Counted from the stretch's first letter, positions 1-12,249 are shown. The stretch is 44,966 nt of DNA from Apostichopus californicus (GCA_020650975.1 JAIPMN010000360.1:1-44966), one strand, 5' to 3'. Numbers and translations are program-made. Notes: a model not told the origin generated them from the sequence alone.

Positions 1-1069
1 TTGAGGTTTTCAAGGTAATGAGGATAGTTTTGAACATAGATTTTCTCATAGATTCAGAGGAAGTTACTCTCGATTAGTTGGATTTTTCGTGTCATGGCCT
101 CTTTAAGATAAGCGTTACATTATCTGCCAACGGTATATCCCTATAAGTGCTGCGACCAGGGATTCACTTTATAGTCCGCAAGATCAATTTCGGGCCCGCG
201 CCAGGTCTAAGCCCTGTCTACTCATTTTAGACTAACGCTGTGCACGATATGTAGGTAGGTATTTGAAGAATCTATATAGGAATTATGTGCCGTTTAAACC
301 TTGCGTGCTTCTGAACACAAGAAAGAATTCCATTTTGCTTCAACAAAGAAAATATTGGCTGACTCAACAGATCGCTCAACCAGAACGTATTCAACTACAT
401 AGGAAATATTATTATGCAGAACTGAAAACCATAATATCTCGTTTTAATTGTTTATATAGCCTGTATAGTTATTAATATCTGATTTTAGTGAAGGCGGCCG
501 GTTTGGTAACTAGGTGGGGAACAAACCACGATACACACAGCCTTGAGCGCGGTGATTGTGGAGATTAGGCAGTAGCATTGCAAAGGGCTAAGTTGAGTCA
601 TTATATTATGTAGGCTTGCGAAAAATTTCATTTGCCATTTTTATATAGATGCAGCCTCTGTGTAAATTTTGGACTTTTGAATGTAAGTCGGATGCGGGAA
701 AGGGAGGAAAGGGCCAAAGGGGGGGGGGGGGGGTCAGGGGCGCTGTCCCCGCCACTGAGTCGGCAACTTGTTACTCATCTGAGGTGATAAAGACCGCATG
801 CATCTAATCTGGGTAGTGTTATCAATGTAGGGCGTATAGCTAAACGTCTGTTTTAGGTGGACTCAGTATTTTTCTAGTGGGCAGGCGCATAACTTATTTT
901 CTATAAGACTTACATTTTTGTCATTTTTTTGCATGCTATCCCGCTTAATCACGGATAAACTAAGGCTGTATTATCTGAGTGGTGGTTGTGGAATGAGAAA
1001 GTGCCCATCTAATGTTGTGCCTCCCCACGTTTTGGAAGCTTCCTACCCCCTGGCTATGATTCTACCTCC
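1..1069. other. Upstream non-coding stretch, nothing recognised
   Basis: Open frames here are short, lack the module pattern and show no convincing splice pair. A run of 16 or more G lies near 720-735, followed by a GC-rich patch ending in CCGCCACTG at about 757. That patch resembles the end of the hAT-like MITEs nearby, but I found no matching partner. Confidence 0.5.
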
Positions 1070-1077
1070 CCATTCCC

Positions 1078-1472
1078 CAGTAGCGGAGCGTCCATACAGT
1101 CAGGGGGGCAGATGCCCCTCCTGACGGACTCATGAAATGGACTGCTGGCGCCCTTTTCAGCTTTTTACCACTTTTTACTTATTTGCGATTATTGACTTTT
1201 TTATTGCGCTCTCATCTACCTATTGACATTTGTCACATTTTGTTGGTGTAATTTTCTGACAAAATGGCGATAACACCTATTTATTCTTCGTTTATCTGCA
1301 AATTAGCAAGGCCCGGAAAGGGTCATTTCCGGCGATCTAGAGTGTATCTTTATTCAAAAAATTTCTGTACGCTCCGCGCCAACCAATGGTGGCGCTCCGC
1401 TTAGATAGTGTCGACAGCGCCCCTACAGACCATTCTCGCCCCCCCTGACCAATACCCCTAGCTCCGCCACTG
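1078..1472. mobile_element. hAT-like MITE, 395 bp, with perfect 8-bp target duplication
   Basis: The left end reads CAGTAGCGGAGC and the right end GCTCCGCCACTG, which are inverted repeats of each other with one mismatch. The 8 bp on each side, at 1070-1077 and 1473-1480, are identical (CCATTCCC). An 8-bp duplication together with CAG...CTG ends is typical of the hAT superfamily. No transposase frame is present, so the copy is non-autonomous. Confidence 0.82.
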
Positions 1473-1480
1473 CCATTCCC

Positions 1481-2946
1481 CACCCCAACAAGGGACAATT
1501 TGGACAAAGCATATTGGCAACACGGTTAAATTGATTGGTCACGAAATACGAGTCTTCAAATGGTGAATTTGTTTAATGTATCTGGCAATATTATATATGA
1601 CATCTTCATAATAATTGGGATGGATGGTATACATCTTTGCTATGTTCCTTTATTATTGCGCAATCTGGCATCATGCATGTGTTCATCGAAGGAAATATTC
1701 ATACAAAAGTTTGCATTTGTGACGTCTGCAATTTCAAGGAAGTCAACTACAAAAGTGCACCGACACCGGAGGCAGGGTGGGTGGGCATGTATCCCCAATT
1801 TATTTTCAGAGTAACAACTTTTACGCCGCCGTGATACCGTCACAGATGGCAATTTAAAACCAGTGAATTGGTGGTCTGATAGTCCTGGCCGCCCGATCTG
1901 AAAGTGGACCAGCTGTGTCACTCTGGGTCCATGCCAAGTACGATCCTTGGATAACATATATATACAACTTACAAGAAGAGATGTTTTCACATGACTTTTA
2001 TGTTCCACCTGTTGACGGGGAGTGAAATGAATTACGGATATTTGTGTCATTCCCATTGCCCTGGTTGAAGTTGAGAGACATTGGACCAAAATGTGATCTA
2101 AATAAATCTAAAATAAAGTTAGTGTTAGGACAAGTTGGAGTTCCCGTTGTGTCGCTCAAGTACTAACTTAAAACAGGGAGTTGTTATTCCATAACAACTT
2201 CGTGCTTTAAATTACAGAAGTAAAGTATAACAGTATTTTTACGCAAAGTTGTGGTAGAATTGAAGTTTCACATTTCACCATGGGTTTCCAGTTACGGTTA
2301 TACACACGTGTCCACGGTAACATGAACAGAATTTAATTATCGGAACGTTCGAACTTCAAAGCCCTATCGTTTGTTTACCTGTTCGTAGGTCCAGGCCTAG
2401 GTTAGATTCAAGTATAACAGTTAAGTGTATGTTAAATTTAGGCCTAAAGTTAGGTTAATACTTCAAACTCAAAGGAAAATACACTTCGAAGGTCACGACT
2501 TGATCAAACTTCCAAAGTTCAATCGAAGTAGCATAAATCGAATTTACCTGTGGCCCTCTAAAGAGTCTAATGTTACATGTTAAGGTTTTAATATTGTTTC
2601 AGAATAACAATAGGTATCGGTGGAATTGATAGGTCTTGTCCACAGTAATTATGTACTGACTCAAATCAACTGTGTAGCCCATTGCTTTGTGCAAAACCTT
2701 GTAGTCATGTCACTAGCCAGAAAGTATATAACTATCCCATGATTTCAAGGTCACAATGGGTATGTTGAGGCAGTGAGTTGTTATGGAACAACTCTCTGGT
2801 TGAGGTATATGTTGAATTGATCTCCTGATGGTTTGAATCTTTGATCAGCATATTCAGTCTGAACTGCAGACTGTAGGACTAGATAGCATTCACACTGAAG
2901 GTCAGCACATTGGTAATTGCTGGAATGCATTGGTTTCTGTTCGTGT
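1481..2946. other. Non-coding stretch, no gene recognised
   Basis: The only longer open frame is a 149-codon one on the minus strand at 1640-2089. It has no recognisable domain, no hydrophobic leader and no repeat of the module pattern. I see no supported exon or RNA gene here. Confidence 0.4.
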
Positions 2947-2954
2947 TGTGAAGG

Positions 2955-3211
2955 CAGGTGCGTAGCCAGGAATTTGCCAAGGGAGGGGCGAACCTGTAGG
3001 CAAACTATGAGAGCCGTAGATTCTTCATTGAAAACTATCTAAGCGCCCAATTTTGGCTGAAAATGCCTCCCAGATCGCTGGAAATGGCACTTCCCAGGCC
3101 TTGTAAGTTGCATCTAAGCTTGAAATTACTAGCGATATCATAAAAAGATACACAAAAATATGCTCAAGGGGGGCGGTCGCCCCCTTGCCCCCCCCCTTGG
3201 CTACGCGCCTG
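2955..3211. mobile_element. hAT-like MITE, 257 bp, with perfect 8-bp target duplication
   Basis: The left end is CAGGTGCGTAGCCAGG and the right end, read inverted, is CAGGCGCGTAGCCAAGG. Both flanks carry TGTGAAGG, at 2947-2954 and 3212-3219. The interior has no coding capacity and a G/C-run near its right end. The intact duplication and well-kept ends suggest a fairly recent insertion. Confidence 0.85.
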
Positions 3212-3219
3212 TGTGAAGG

Positions 3220-4769
3220 GCGAAGAGTAAGTACTTAAGGAGAGAAATTACAACACATATGGTTGTATATGTACCGAATGCCTATCTCTTGAACTTCATT
3301 TAACACATCACTACACACTTTGAACACTACAAAATTAGTCATGCATAACATGAAATGGACCATGCAATCATCATCGCCTTAACAATAAATTTAAATGTGG
3401 ATGTCCTAAGGGAATGACAAATATCTGTCACACAAATCGTGCCACTAAAATCGTCCAAAAAGTTAGTGTTATGCTTGATCTATGACTAATATAGTTACTG
3501 TTCGAAAAACCTGTGGACCTGTATGGAGTGAACACATTTTCTTGTTAGTGTTATAAAGTTACATATTCACTGAGGTGACTTGCAGTGATTTACTTGAAGT
3601 AAATCTAAAGGAACACCTGTTTTGCCAAGATTTTGTCTGAACACATATAATCAACCAAATAGAATAATTTTATTATCTTCTGAAAGAGAAATTCCTTATA
3701 TCTCTCCAAATTCCATTTCAAGTAAATCCAAGCAGAGATAGGAACAATTTTGTTAAAACCCACAAGGGTTCTAAAATGGGTAATTACTGTGAACATTGTT
3801 CTTTGTACTAATTGATTGATTAGGGCACAGTTGAGTCCTTCTCTTCTTGCGTTTTAACAAAAATCCTTTTTTTGTTTCAAGCTTAGAAAACAAAGAAAGT
3901 ATAGTGAAAGTATAGTGAAATATCAATTATATAGTTGAAGTTGTGTTCCCATATGATGCAGTACTACGTAATACAGTAGACAGTTAAAAAAGATGTTTGT
4001 CACGCTGCAGCTCATAGTTGCAACGAAAGAATGAAAGGAATTGATCTGTTGTCCATAGTGCAGGTGACAGTTCCCAGATATACTCTCTGTTAAGAAACCA
4101 ATTGTGAGATGCATTAACAGGGTATTAATCTCTTCTCCTTTTTACTAGTAGGGTATTTGTGAAACAGACTTATTATGAACAATACCGTTTGTTCATGAAC
4201 TTGTTATGTGTAGAAAACAACTATTTCTGACCAGGTATAAACTGGTGGAGCAACTTCCCACCCCGGAAATAACTAATGGAACCTGAGTAATAAAAAGGCA
4301 AAGAAGTGACGTTTGTACCTGTACATGGAGAACAATAACTTGATGATCAGTAGCATCCATGATAAACTGATCCGGATTAGTTCAAAGTAAATGACATCCA
4401 TTCAATACTTGCTTGCATCCTAGCTTGGATAGGACCATCACTGCATGCATGTAGGAAGTATTGGATATATTTGTGCAGTGTTTGAACTCATGGAAATGTA
4501 AATATTGGGGAAATGTGCCAAAGTTTCTGATGCACATTAAGGCATCCTGTTCATATTCCATACGTTTGAACAATAATTTGTCAGGACGAAGTTACTTCGA
4601 AATCAATACGAAAGGCAATTTTGTGGAGTGGAGTGAGAATGATCAGGCAAACTTCTGTTCTGAAGTTAACAGAGAAATTGTTGTTTTAAAACCCAGATAC
4701 AGTGTTTCGTCATGTTGGTATTTGTTGATAAAAATGTTTTTTTCTCTCTTTTTTTCTTTCCATTTGCAG
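3220..4769. other. Non-coding stretch, no gene recognised
   Basis: AT-rich sequence with only short, unsupported open frames on both strands. No module motif, tRNA-like box or strong inverted repeat was noticed. If the gene has 5' exons in this window they would lie here or further left, but I found no start codon followed by a signal peptide and a donor site. Confidence 0.4.
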
Positions 4770-4815
4770 TCATCATGGGACCATAGCAAATTTGGTGCAA
4801 ATGGCCAAGCTGTCA
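4770..4815 (+). CDS. Weak candidate 46-bp upstream exon of the modular gene
   Basis: A strong pyrimidine tract ending in TTTGCAG precedes position 4770 and a consensus donor GTAAGT follows 4815. Read in the frame that enters at phase 0 and leaves at phase 1, it is open and encodes SSWDHSKFGANGQAV plus one base. Its exit phase matches the phase-1 start of M1 at 5743. It could be a linker ahead of the first module or part of a partial upstream module. The other half of such a module was not found, so this may be a chance or dead exon. Confidence 0.28.
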
Positions 4816-5124
4816 GTAAGTACAATCTTTGTTTTTAAGATTGCAGCCTTGAATGTAGTTCATTGACATTTTTTTTACATTGTCTAATTCTTTATCTGAG
4901 GATAAATCTACATTATCATAGGAACGTAAAGCTTTTGAAGAACATCTTCCATATCTTAACAGACCACCTACTAGGCTGAACTTCCTGGCATACCAGCGGG
5001 TTAATAGCCAGCGAAAATATATATGTTACATTTCAAACGACCAGATCTTAAGCTGAGGACAGTACTAAATGACATGGGGATTTCAGCTAACAATGTAGTC
5101 TATTGTTAATATCATTGTTATATT

Positions 5125-5534
5125 CAGTGTTTGCACGGGTTATCGGGGTACCCGGGTACCCATGCACCAGACGCTCTACTACCCGGTTCCTAATTTGTTA
5201 CCCGAATCTTTTAAATTTGTTTATTGAATGTGTATATTCCTTTTCTTTTACTTTTAAAAAGTTTAAAATGTTTCGGGTTAAAGCTACAAATTTTAAAAGA
5301 ACAGGTTACAATTGAAAGAAACAAATGCAAAGTGAAATTAACGAACATGTATGTATGAACATGGAAACATTGTCAGAGAAAAATACACTTGATATATTAT
5401 AGCATTCAATTTGCAATTTATTGAAAGTAGCTATACCAGAAGGTATTATAGACAAATTTCTGGGTACCCGGATACCCGACGGGTAACAGCCTCGGGTACC
5501 CGGTTCCCAATTTTTGGTACCCGTGTAAACACTA
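5125..5534. mobile_element. hAT-like MITE, 410 bp, with perfect 8-bp target duplication
   Basis: The left end is CAGTGTTTGCACGGG and the right end, inverted, is TAGTGTTTACACGGG. Both terminal regions are rich in GGTACCCG-type repeats. The flanks at 5117-5124 and 5535-5542 are identical (GTTATATT). It sits a few hundred bases upstream of the first confident exon. There is no transposase frame. Confidence 0.85.
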
Positions 5535-5742
5535 GTTATATTGTTAATGTTAAGTGGTCAACATTGTCTGCCACAGTTCATTTGACATTCTGGCATACGT
5601 TTGGGAAAATACTGTATGACTCTGACTTTTGCTGCTTGAATCGCTGAGCTGGATATGATTGAAATTTCTCTGGTGCATGCCGGGACCATTGCTTAGAAAT
5701 TTTGCTTCTCAGTTTGTTTTTGGTTATAATTTTCCTGCACAG

Positions 5743-6162
5743 CCATCACCGGAATTTTTCTGGCCACTGATTCAAATGCCTTCATCCTTGAAAGAACGAC
5801 AACCAGCAGTTATTCTATTGCCAGTGTTTCTGGCGCCACTAGTGCAGCTGGTGGGACAATCACAGGTGCCGACTTGTGGGAGCTGGACGTGTTCTTGACC
5901 ACTGGTCTCAGGCAAAATCCAGACCTGTCACCCGGTGCGAAAATACAAGCGATTGCAAACCCCACCCCTACCATTATGAGCAATCCTGCTCCAGGTGAGG
6001 TGCTTAGGTTTGATAATGTGCAAGTAATGTTCGACCTGACGTCGGTCACCTGTGCCTCCGTGGATCTGATCTGCGTCAACATCCTCATGAACTCTGCGGC
6101 CAATCCAGCCTTTCAACTTGTGCAGGCCAACGCACCTGGTTGCATTGAAATTGTTTGTAGAG
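5743..6162 (+). CDS. Module M1, single exon
   Basis: The acceptor TTTTCCTGCACAG precedes 5743 and the donor GTCAGT follows 6162, phase 1 in and out, 420 bp. The module is complete. GADLWELDVF lies at about residue 43-52 after an A-G-G-T-I-T-G turn. The four Cys lie in VTCASVDLICVNI and GCIEIVCRG. It has a longer Pro/Asn-rich loop (NPTPTIMSNPAPGE) before the strand that ends at the first Cys. It is the first confident module, and whether it begins the protein is unknown. Its function is unrecognised, though an extracellular beta-sandwich is likely. Confidence 0.88.
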
Positions 6163-6689
6163 GTCAGTATGTAACATCAAGCTATGACCTTGTTTGTGGG
6201 TAAAGACCAGTGCTCACTGTCTTGTTTCTCTTAATTTTATTTTCTCTCCTTAAAGGCATTGAAGACTCGCCCCAAACCTGGTGCAGCCATCTGAAAAAGT
6301 GAACTTTCTGTTGCTTGCAAGTGACGTTTTGTTTGTGTGGCTACAAAATGCAGACAGTAATGAAACGTGATACCTTTACGTTATCTTTCGCTGGACCTGA
6401 GATGTCCATTGCTGTAACGTTTGTACACTGTGCTGTGGGTATTGACTGCAGCTTTATGTACTGACTGTACACTAGTGTCTAATTACCGACGGTAGCAAGC
6501 TGTGTGTGTATTTTCTGGGATCGATTGTGGTGTCTTACACTTCTGTTACACCTCATTCGAAACTAGGTCAGATTACCGGCATTAGACGTTTCTTTTTGCG
6601 CGAGTCTTCACACCCTTTAAAGCCACAAAAAATGTCATGGCATCTGATAAACAGGATATCTTAAACCAGCTGAATGTTCCAGCTTCGTC

Positions 6690-6957
6690 TCAAATGAAAA
6701 CTATAGGGGAATCGGGGCTTTTCATCATGCTGGCCCCCGTTTGTGGAACTGACTGACTTCCAGTAGGTATATTAGGTCTCTGGACTCCCTTGATCAGTTT
6801 AAGCATCGTCTTAAAACTCATCCTTTTTCACATTGTTATCGAATGTGTTCTTATTGTCATCACGGGTCCGTAAAGAGCACTGAGCGACTTTTGATGCATT
6901 TTGCGCGAAATAAAGACTAATTATTATTATTATGATTATTACTATTATTATCCAAAC
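6690..6957 (+). mobile_element. 3' end of a non-LTR retrotransposon (LINE), degenerate
   Basis: In the intron after M1, a plus-strand frame interrupted by one stop reads RLWN, then IRSLDSLDQFKHRLKTHPF. This is the typical C-terminal tail found after the reverse transcriptase domain of jockey/CR1/L2-like LINEs. It is followed by an AATAAAG signal and an ATT-type microsatellite tail at 6921-6951. Only the last 270 bp or so remain and there is no intact frame. Confidence in LINE origin is good. The clade is not resolved. Confidence 0.7.
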
Positions 6958-7696
6958 AGATGTTTCCCAGATGCTTTTTTTGTCACTTTACTTGAGATCC
7001 GAGATAAGATGGCTTGCAGATATTGACTATATTAAGTACACCATTATAGTTATTGTTAAATTACATATATGCTAAAATTTAACTGCAGATCTAGTATGTC
7101 AGTGCTTTCAATAATTACTAGAATGGGGTTGTTAACAAGAAAATCCAATACAGAAAACTTGGTGTCCCACAAATTAAAATAATGAAATTCCCAACATGTT
7201 GCTTTATCATATTTTGTTTTTATTGGGAAAAGTCATCACCATTTTACATCTTCAATATTTTTGGAAAAGAATATCCTTCTTTTGTTACCAAAACAGTTTT
7301 ATTTGAGATGTTTTGTTTCTTCCAACTGTATTGTTGATTATGTTAAGTTATACGATTTTCGAAGTTTGTTACATATTAATAACTTCAAGTATGAGATTTC
7401 CATTAAATTTCTTCTACACTCTGCTCAGTCTGAAATTACTGAGTAGCTGGTCTACAATTTTATTTTTAATTAATTACTTATCATTCACCATGTTGTGGTG
7501 TTTAATTATAAATTAAGATCAATTGAAGATAAATTTAGATAAAATGAATCTAAACAGTTTTCTTGGAAATATTTCTTTGAAAATCATCGGGACAAAGGAT
7601 GGTCTGCAGGTTAAAGATGATGCTCAAGTTAAGACATGAAATTAAAAGAATTGTCTCCTCATAATTGTTTTTCTTGTTTTACTTTTTATATTCAAG

Positions 7697-7822
7697 GTGT
7701 GGTCGTTGATCAAGTAGAACCGTTACTTATAAACAGAAACAATCTTGTGCAAGGGGCTGCAAGTAATGTATTAGAGTTGGTGATTCAACTAACAGCTAAT
7801 AGCATGTATGGCTCCGTGCAAG
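7697..7822 (+). CDS. Module M2, exon 1 of 3
   Basis: The acceptor TATTCAAG precedes 7697 and the donor GTAATG follows 7822, 126 bp, phase 1 to phase 1. It encodes the first beta-rich 42 residues, starting VVVDQVEPLLI and ending MYGSVQG just before the position where most modules have L-W. M2 is the only module in three exons. M11 is cut at nearly the same place. Confidence 0.8.
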
Positions 7823-8512
7823 GTAATGTTCTTTAAATTTCTTCACCTGCCTCTATTGTTTACATTGAGTTTAGATTTGACCTTTGAATGAGGCAGTGGT
7901 ACGTTGCCAACCAAAGTAAACTCTCATAACACACTTAGGACAGAGCCAGAATTTCTCTCAAGGGGAGAAGGTGTGGACATGAGGTAGTTGAAGCCAAGTC
8001 TTGGATCTTTGAGCATCCTCCCCACTCAGAAAAATGAAAATTGTTGTAAGTGGGAGGTTGGGGGGGGGGGAGGAGGGTGGCTGTACACACTCTGAATCTG
8101 TGTCCGATGCCTTTGGCTCCACAGGATGCGTACGAATATGGAATCATATTCAAAAATGTAAAATGTCACTATAACTTTATTTAGCCAACAACATTTTCAG
8201 GTCCTCAGACGGGAATATTTATGATTTGATTGAGACATTGTTTTTAGAGTGTAATACTTGTTGAAGCAACTGGTCTGTATCTGCATCGATTTATGGCGCG
8301 GCTCGGTTCATTGATAGGTGACCAGTTACAAAGTCTGCAACTGTAGCCTATGAAAAATATGGGCCAAGTTGGAGAAGAAGGAATCTTAAAAGCATACGTA
8401 ATTGATGCTTCCTCTAAACCACCTGATTCATCATACCCCAAGAGAACAATTAGGGATGGTGAGGTATCAATACTCCCTAGAATATAGCATCCATGTCATA
8501 GTAGTCTATGTA

Positions 8513-8704
8513 CAGTGGGTGAGTGAATGAGCATGCTGTTACACTCCCTCTAAAACCTATCGGCAAACTGAAATGTTGGGGTGTGAGTCTTTATCAGTTG
8601 ATATGTAAATATATATCTTGTAAACTGAATGTTGCGCTTTAATTATGATACTGGCATCTGTTTCCTAAGCATATTACAAATAAGAATGTTCATGCTACCC
8701 ACTG
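8513..8704. mobile_element. Possible TA-target MITE, 192 bp
   Basis: The left end TACAGTGGGTGAGTGAATGA and the inverted right end TACAGTGGGTAGCATGAACA match over the first ten bases and partly beyond. A TA dinucleotide flanks each side, as expected for Tc1/mariner-type elements. It is short, without coding capacity, and the inverted repeats are imperfect, so the call is tentative. Confidence 0.5.
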
Positions 8705-9174
8705 TATTTCTGATGGCATGACAGGACAAGAACAATTTTTTCAAGGAGGTGCCTTGTCATAATAGTTATATACATTTTCCACCCGATAAAATTCCTTGTA
8801 TCCTACTTAATAAAGAGATGACCTCAGACAGAATGTTAATTTTGATATAATAATAGGCCAAGATGAAAAGGAATATTTGAGTGCTGAATATAGCTTCTAT
8901 AGTTATATATTTTAATATATTATCTTATATAGTTTCTATAAATATATATAGTTTCTATAGCTATTCTCATTGTCAAAAATAGTCACATTTAGAACATATG
9001 TTTAATCTCTGGAATGCTTCATTAAAATTTGTCCATGACATTGTAAACATTTATTGAGTAGTGTTCCCCCCCCCCCCCCAAGATCGGCTGAATTCAACGG
9101 AATTGACTTAATGGTCAGTAGTGTGTTAGAATAAGTATTCCTGTTACTTGATTTGATCATCTTCAGATGTTTAA

Positions 9175-9424
9175 AGGTAGTATGCTGTATTGGCCCCAAA
9201 TTATGCTAGATATTCAAATCTGGTCACCTTTGGTCAACAATCTCAAACTGTTTTTATAGTACAACCTTCGAGGAAATTTTCCTCACTGCAACATTCAGTC
9301 ATCTTGTGTGTTCCTTAACAATGTCTGAGAACAATTTGGAGAGTCAAGACCTCTAGGAAAGTGCTTTTTGAAAACTTCTAAGCAATTATAGTGTGCTATA
9401 ATTTGGGGCCTATACAGACCACCA
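9175..9424. mobile_element. Possible TTAA-target MITE, 250 bp
   Basis: Terminal inverted repeats share GGTAGT/GGTGGT ends and the block GGCCCCAAATTAT (9192-9204, and inverted near 9398-9410). The four bases TTAA flank both ends, at 9171-9174 and 9425-9428. TTAA targets are used by piggyBac- and Kolobok-type transposons. The terminal bases do not let me choose between them. Confidence 0.6.
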
Positions 9425-10085
9425 TTAATGAGTCATTTTCAAAATGTACTTAACACAACCTGGACTGACAGCTCAGTATTTGTTAATGGTCTCCTAAATT
9501 ATCAAATTTAATTTTGGGATTAAAGTCATCCTTCTTAAATTAAATTAAGGGTTTAATATACCCTATCACATCTAGTAGCCTCAAGCTGACTTCTTCTTTC
9601 ATTTCCTGTGAGGAAATTCAAGAGATAAAAAGCAGAATCAACTAATTTTGTCAGTTATACTAATGTATTTTAAACATTACCTTTCTGTAATTCTAACACT
9701 TTTGGCTACAAACTCCAAAAATATCATGATTTAGTTTACATATCAGGTCCTACTGGTAGCAGGTTTGTTTGTAATTGTATCCCAAACTTATCACAAAATG
9801 TGTTATCAGAGATGTGTGCCTGAGCAGTACACTAGCGTTTAGGTAAACTTTTTGTTTTGGACACTAGCTTTGTATGTACAGTAGCTGTCGGTGTTGAACA
9901 CTAGCAGAAAAGGTAGATGTTTGTGTTCTGAGATGTGTGCCAGAGTAGCTGTTTTGGATACCAATTTCCTAAAGCAGTTCGTTAAACCTGTTTCGTACAT
10001 TCTTGGTATAAAACGTATCAAACAATTTGACAAATTAAAGGCATGAATATTTCATAATGTAGGGTCTTGTATTTTTTGTTGGCAG

Positions 10086-10219
10086 GGACTAGGCTGACAG
10101 AAGTCGAGGTGTTTGGTAACCTTCAGCCCGATGGTAGAGGAGAAAAGTATCCAGCTATATATACCCCTTCAACAGCAGTACATGGAATACAAGATAACGG
10201 TGTTTCTGTATTGCCACAG
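10086..10219 (+). CDS. Module M2, exon 2 of 3
   Basis: The acceptor TTGTTGGCAG precedes 10086 and the donor GTAGTA follows 10219, 134 bp, entering at phase 1 and leaving at phase 0. It carries TRLTEVEVF, the strand that replaces the usual D-L-W-x-x-x-V-F, and the turn QPDGRGEK that matches the D-G-x-G-x-R position of other modules. The junction to the next exon reads CAG|GTT. Confidence 0.83.
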
Positions 10220-10982
10220 GTAGTAAACCTGATGATGCATTTTTGCTAGAAAAACCATAGCAGTCATTATGGTCCTTCAAATTGTTAACTTGTATCAAAG
10301 CAGTTGCAGTGGAGCCTGAGGAACAGAGGTGCCCCTCCCTCTCCCCTCGCCCTCCACAAAGATTTTGGAAAACCTTCAAAAGTGACCCATTTATAAATAA
10401 GGAGTGTCCATTTTTCATTGCTGTAATTAAAATGTTCTGTTTTGTTTAGAAAATAATAAAAAATGTAATGAAAATGGGACCTTTTTTAAAAAAATACTGG
10501 AATCTGTGGGAGAGAATGCACATAGTGTCCAACCCCATACCCTCTCCCCCTCCCCATAAATTTGGATATGAAATGATAGGTTACAGTTTGGAGACAAAAA
10601 GTTGAACTTTGAGAAAAAAGCTCAAATGTTAGTAAAAAGTTTAAAATTTCAAGAATAAGTCAAACCTTTCAAAAACTAGTGGCAAATATGAGGAAAAGTA
10701 AAACAAAGTCTTGATATAAAAAAATTAAAAGTCTTTGATAAAATGTTGAACTTTTCTCCATCTTCGATGAAAGTTGAATTTTCTTGGCCACAGGTTTTCT
10801 GTGCCCCCCACTCTTTAGTAGCTTCTTATACCTCTCTTTTCTTCAGTATAAGGAATCTGTGATTGATGTTTGTTTATCAATTCTCCCTCCCCCCTTGAGT
10901 GTCTTATATATGATAATATTTTTTTCTTTTGATTAACCACTTTTCTTTATCAACCAACTTCTTTTTGAACACTTTTGAATAG

Positions 10983-11136
10983 GTTACTGCAACACTCAAT
11001 CTGTTGTCGGTGGGTTGCAATCAACTCTCCTATGTATGCGTGGATGTAAGGAAGGCTCCTAACCCTGTGCCTCCCTACACTCTTGAGTTTCAGCCCCCGG
11101 AAGCGAGTGTTGCATGCAGGGAAATCTCTTGTACAG
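10983..11136 (+). CDS. Module M2, exon 3 of 3
   Basis: The acceptor TTTTGAATAG precedes 10983 and the donor GTACGT follows 11136, 154 bp, phase 0 to phase 1. It contains the four Cys of M2: VGCNQLSYVCVDV, then CREISCTG. The phase-0 entry just before the V-T-x-x-L strand is shared with M4 and M20. Confidence 0.86.
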
Positions 11137-11639
11137 GTACGTTTATTAGAAACAGAGGCAACTTGTCGTGCAAAGAAATTTAAGGTTGAAAGTAAAGACC
11201 GAATGACGAAACCAGTGTTTGTTTAGCATGAAACAAAGAGAAATTACAATGGAAAAGAGAAAAAGGAATAAAGACCTTCTTTTGTTCTAATTCAGCATGC
11301 TGTTGTACAGATGCCAAAGAAAGGTAAAAGTTTAACCCTGGAAGGATACCCAGCTATACGTGGTTGACATTTACTCTGAATAAGTCAGTTGGTTAGTTCC
11401 CATAATATATCACCACCGACACTGGCCCACTTATTCTGAACTCTATATTTATCTAAATATTAATAAGGATAATGATAAGTGATAATGATGACAATAAATA
11501 CATCTAAATCTCCAAAATTCAAAAAAATAATTGTTCACGGCATTGAGCAACCGAAATAACTGCCTGAAAAGACAAGTCTTAATTTACTGTTCAAACCAAT
11601 TTTACATTAGGGACTGGTTTTAAATGGTAAAGAGTTCCA

Positions 11640-11785
11640 ATTTTTGTGGTATTTTCAAGAGACAACTTAAAACATTTCTGTTTGATTCCTAATTTCTTTT
11701 TTTTTTTGCTTGGTTTCCTTTGTCTCTTTCCTACAATGTAAAGCGCTTTGAAACGCTGAATTAAATTTATTTTTAATAATTAAAA
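11640..11785 (+). mobile_element. LINE 3'-end remnant
   Basis: A plus-strand stretch encodes FKRQLKTFLFDS. It is followed about 65 bp later by AAAGCGCTTTGAAACGC and then AT-rich A/T repeats. The F-K-x-x-L-K-T-x-L-F tail and the AAGCGCTTTGA box recur at other LINE ends in this window. The copy is short and degenerate. Confidence 0.5.
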
Positions 11786-12249
11786 TTATTTTGGGGTTAT
11801 TTCCAGATAATAATGAGAAAAAAAAAAAAAAAATTCTTGTGAAAATTTACCAAACAGTCACCATATCCTTTCCCTCATATGGTTTGGGGTAATGAGTACT
11901 ATCCCTTGCTAACTTCATGTAATGTCGAAAGAATATCTTGGTACGATACTGCACTCTGTGACTATAATAGTATATCTACAGTGTTCGGTGGTATGGACAA
12001 AAAGGGCAGAAAATGCAATTTTCAAGTCTTTGTCTTCGTTTGGGTTTAAAATGATGATCACTAACGGATGTCTTGGTAAACCACAGAAAGAAAAAAAGCA
12101 GCAGAAAATATGGCTATAAGTTACCTTGTCTCCCAGGTCAAGCATCCATACTTTCCCTTTATTTTTGCATCAAAATGTCACTTTTTCTTCAAGTGCGGCA
12201 GAACAACAAAATGTATAACGTAATCAACGTTTGCTTTTGATTTTGTAAG

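Larger units (their letters stand above)
7823..10085. other. Largest intron of the gene (within M2)
   Basis: 2,263 bp of AT-rich sequence with runs of G (about 8051-8062) and C (about 9066-9079). It holds two short inverted-repeat elements listed separately. No coding sequence on either strand resembles a known gene. Confidence 0.6.

Noticed and set aside
714..740. G-runs here and elsewhere (about 8051, 14081, 14478, 33010, 39188) as G-quadruplex regulators
   Set aside because: They are simple homopolymer runs scattered in introns on both strands. Nothing ties them to splicing or transcription.
1640..2089. 149-codon minus-strand open frame
   Set aside because: No recognisable domain, codon pattern or splice context. 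Could be chance or repeat-derived.
6163..6690. Read-through extension of the M1 frame beyond 6162
   Set aside because: The consensus C-R-G is followed by a donor, and the extension ends at a stop after 13 codons. Every other module stops at the same place.
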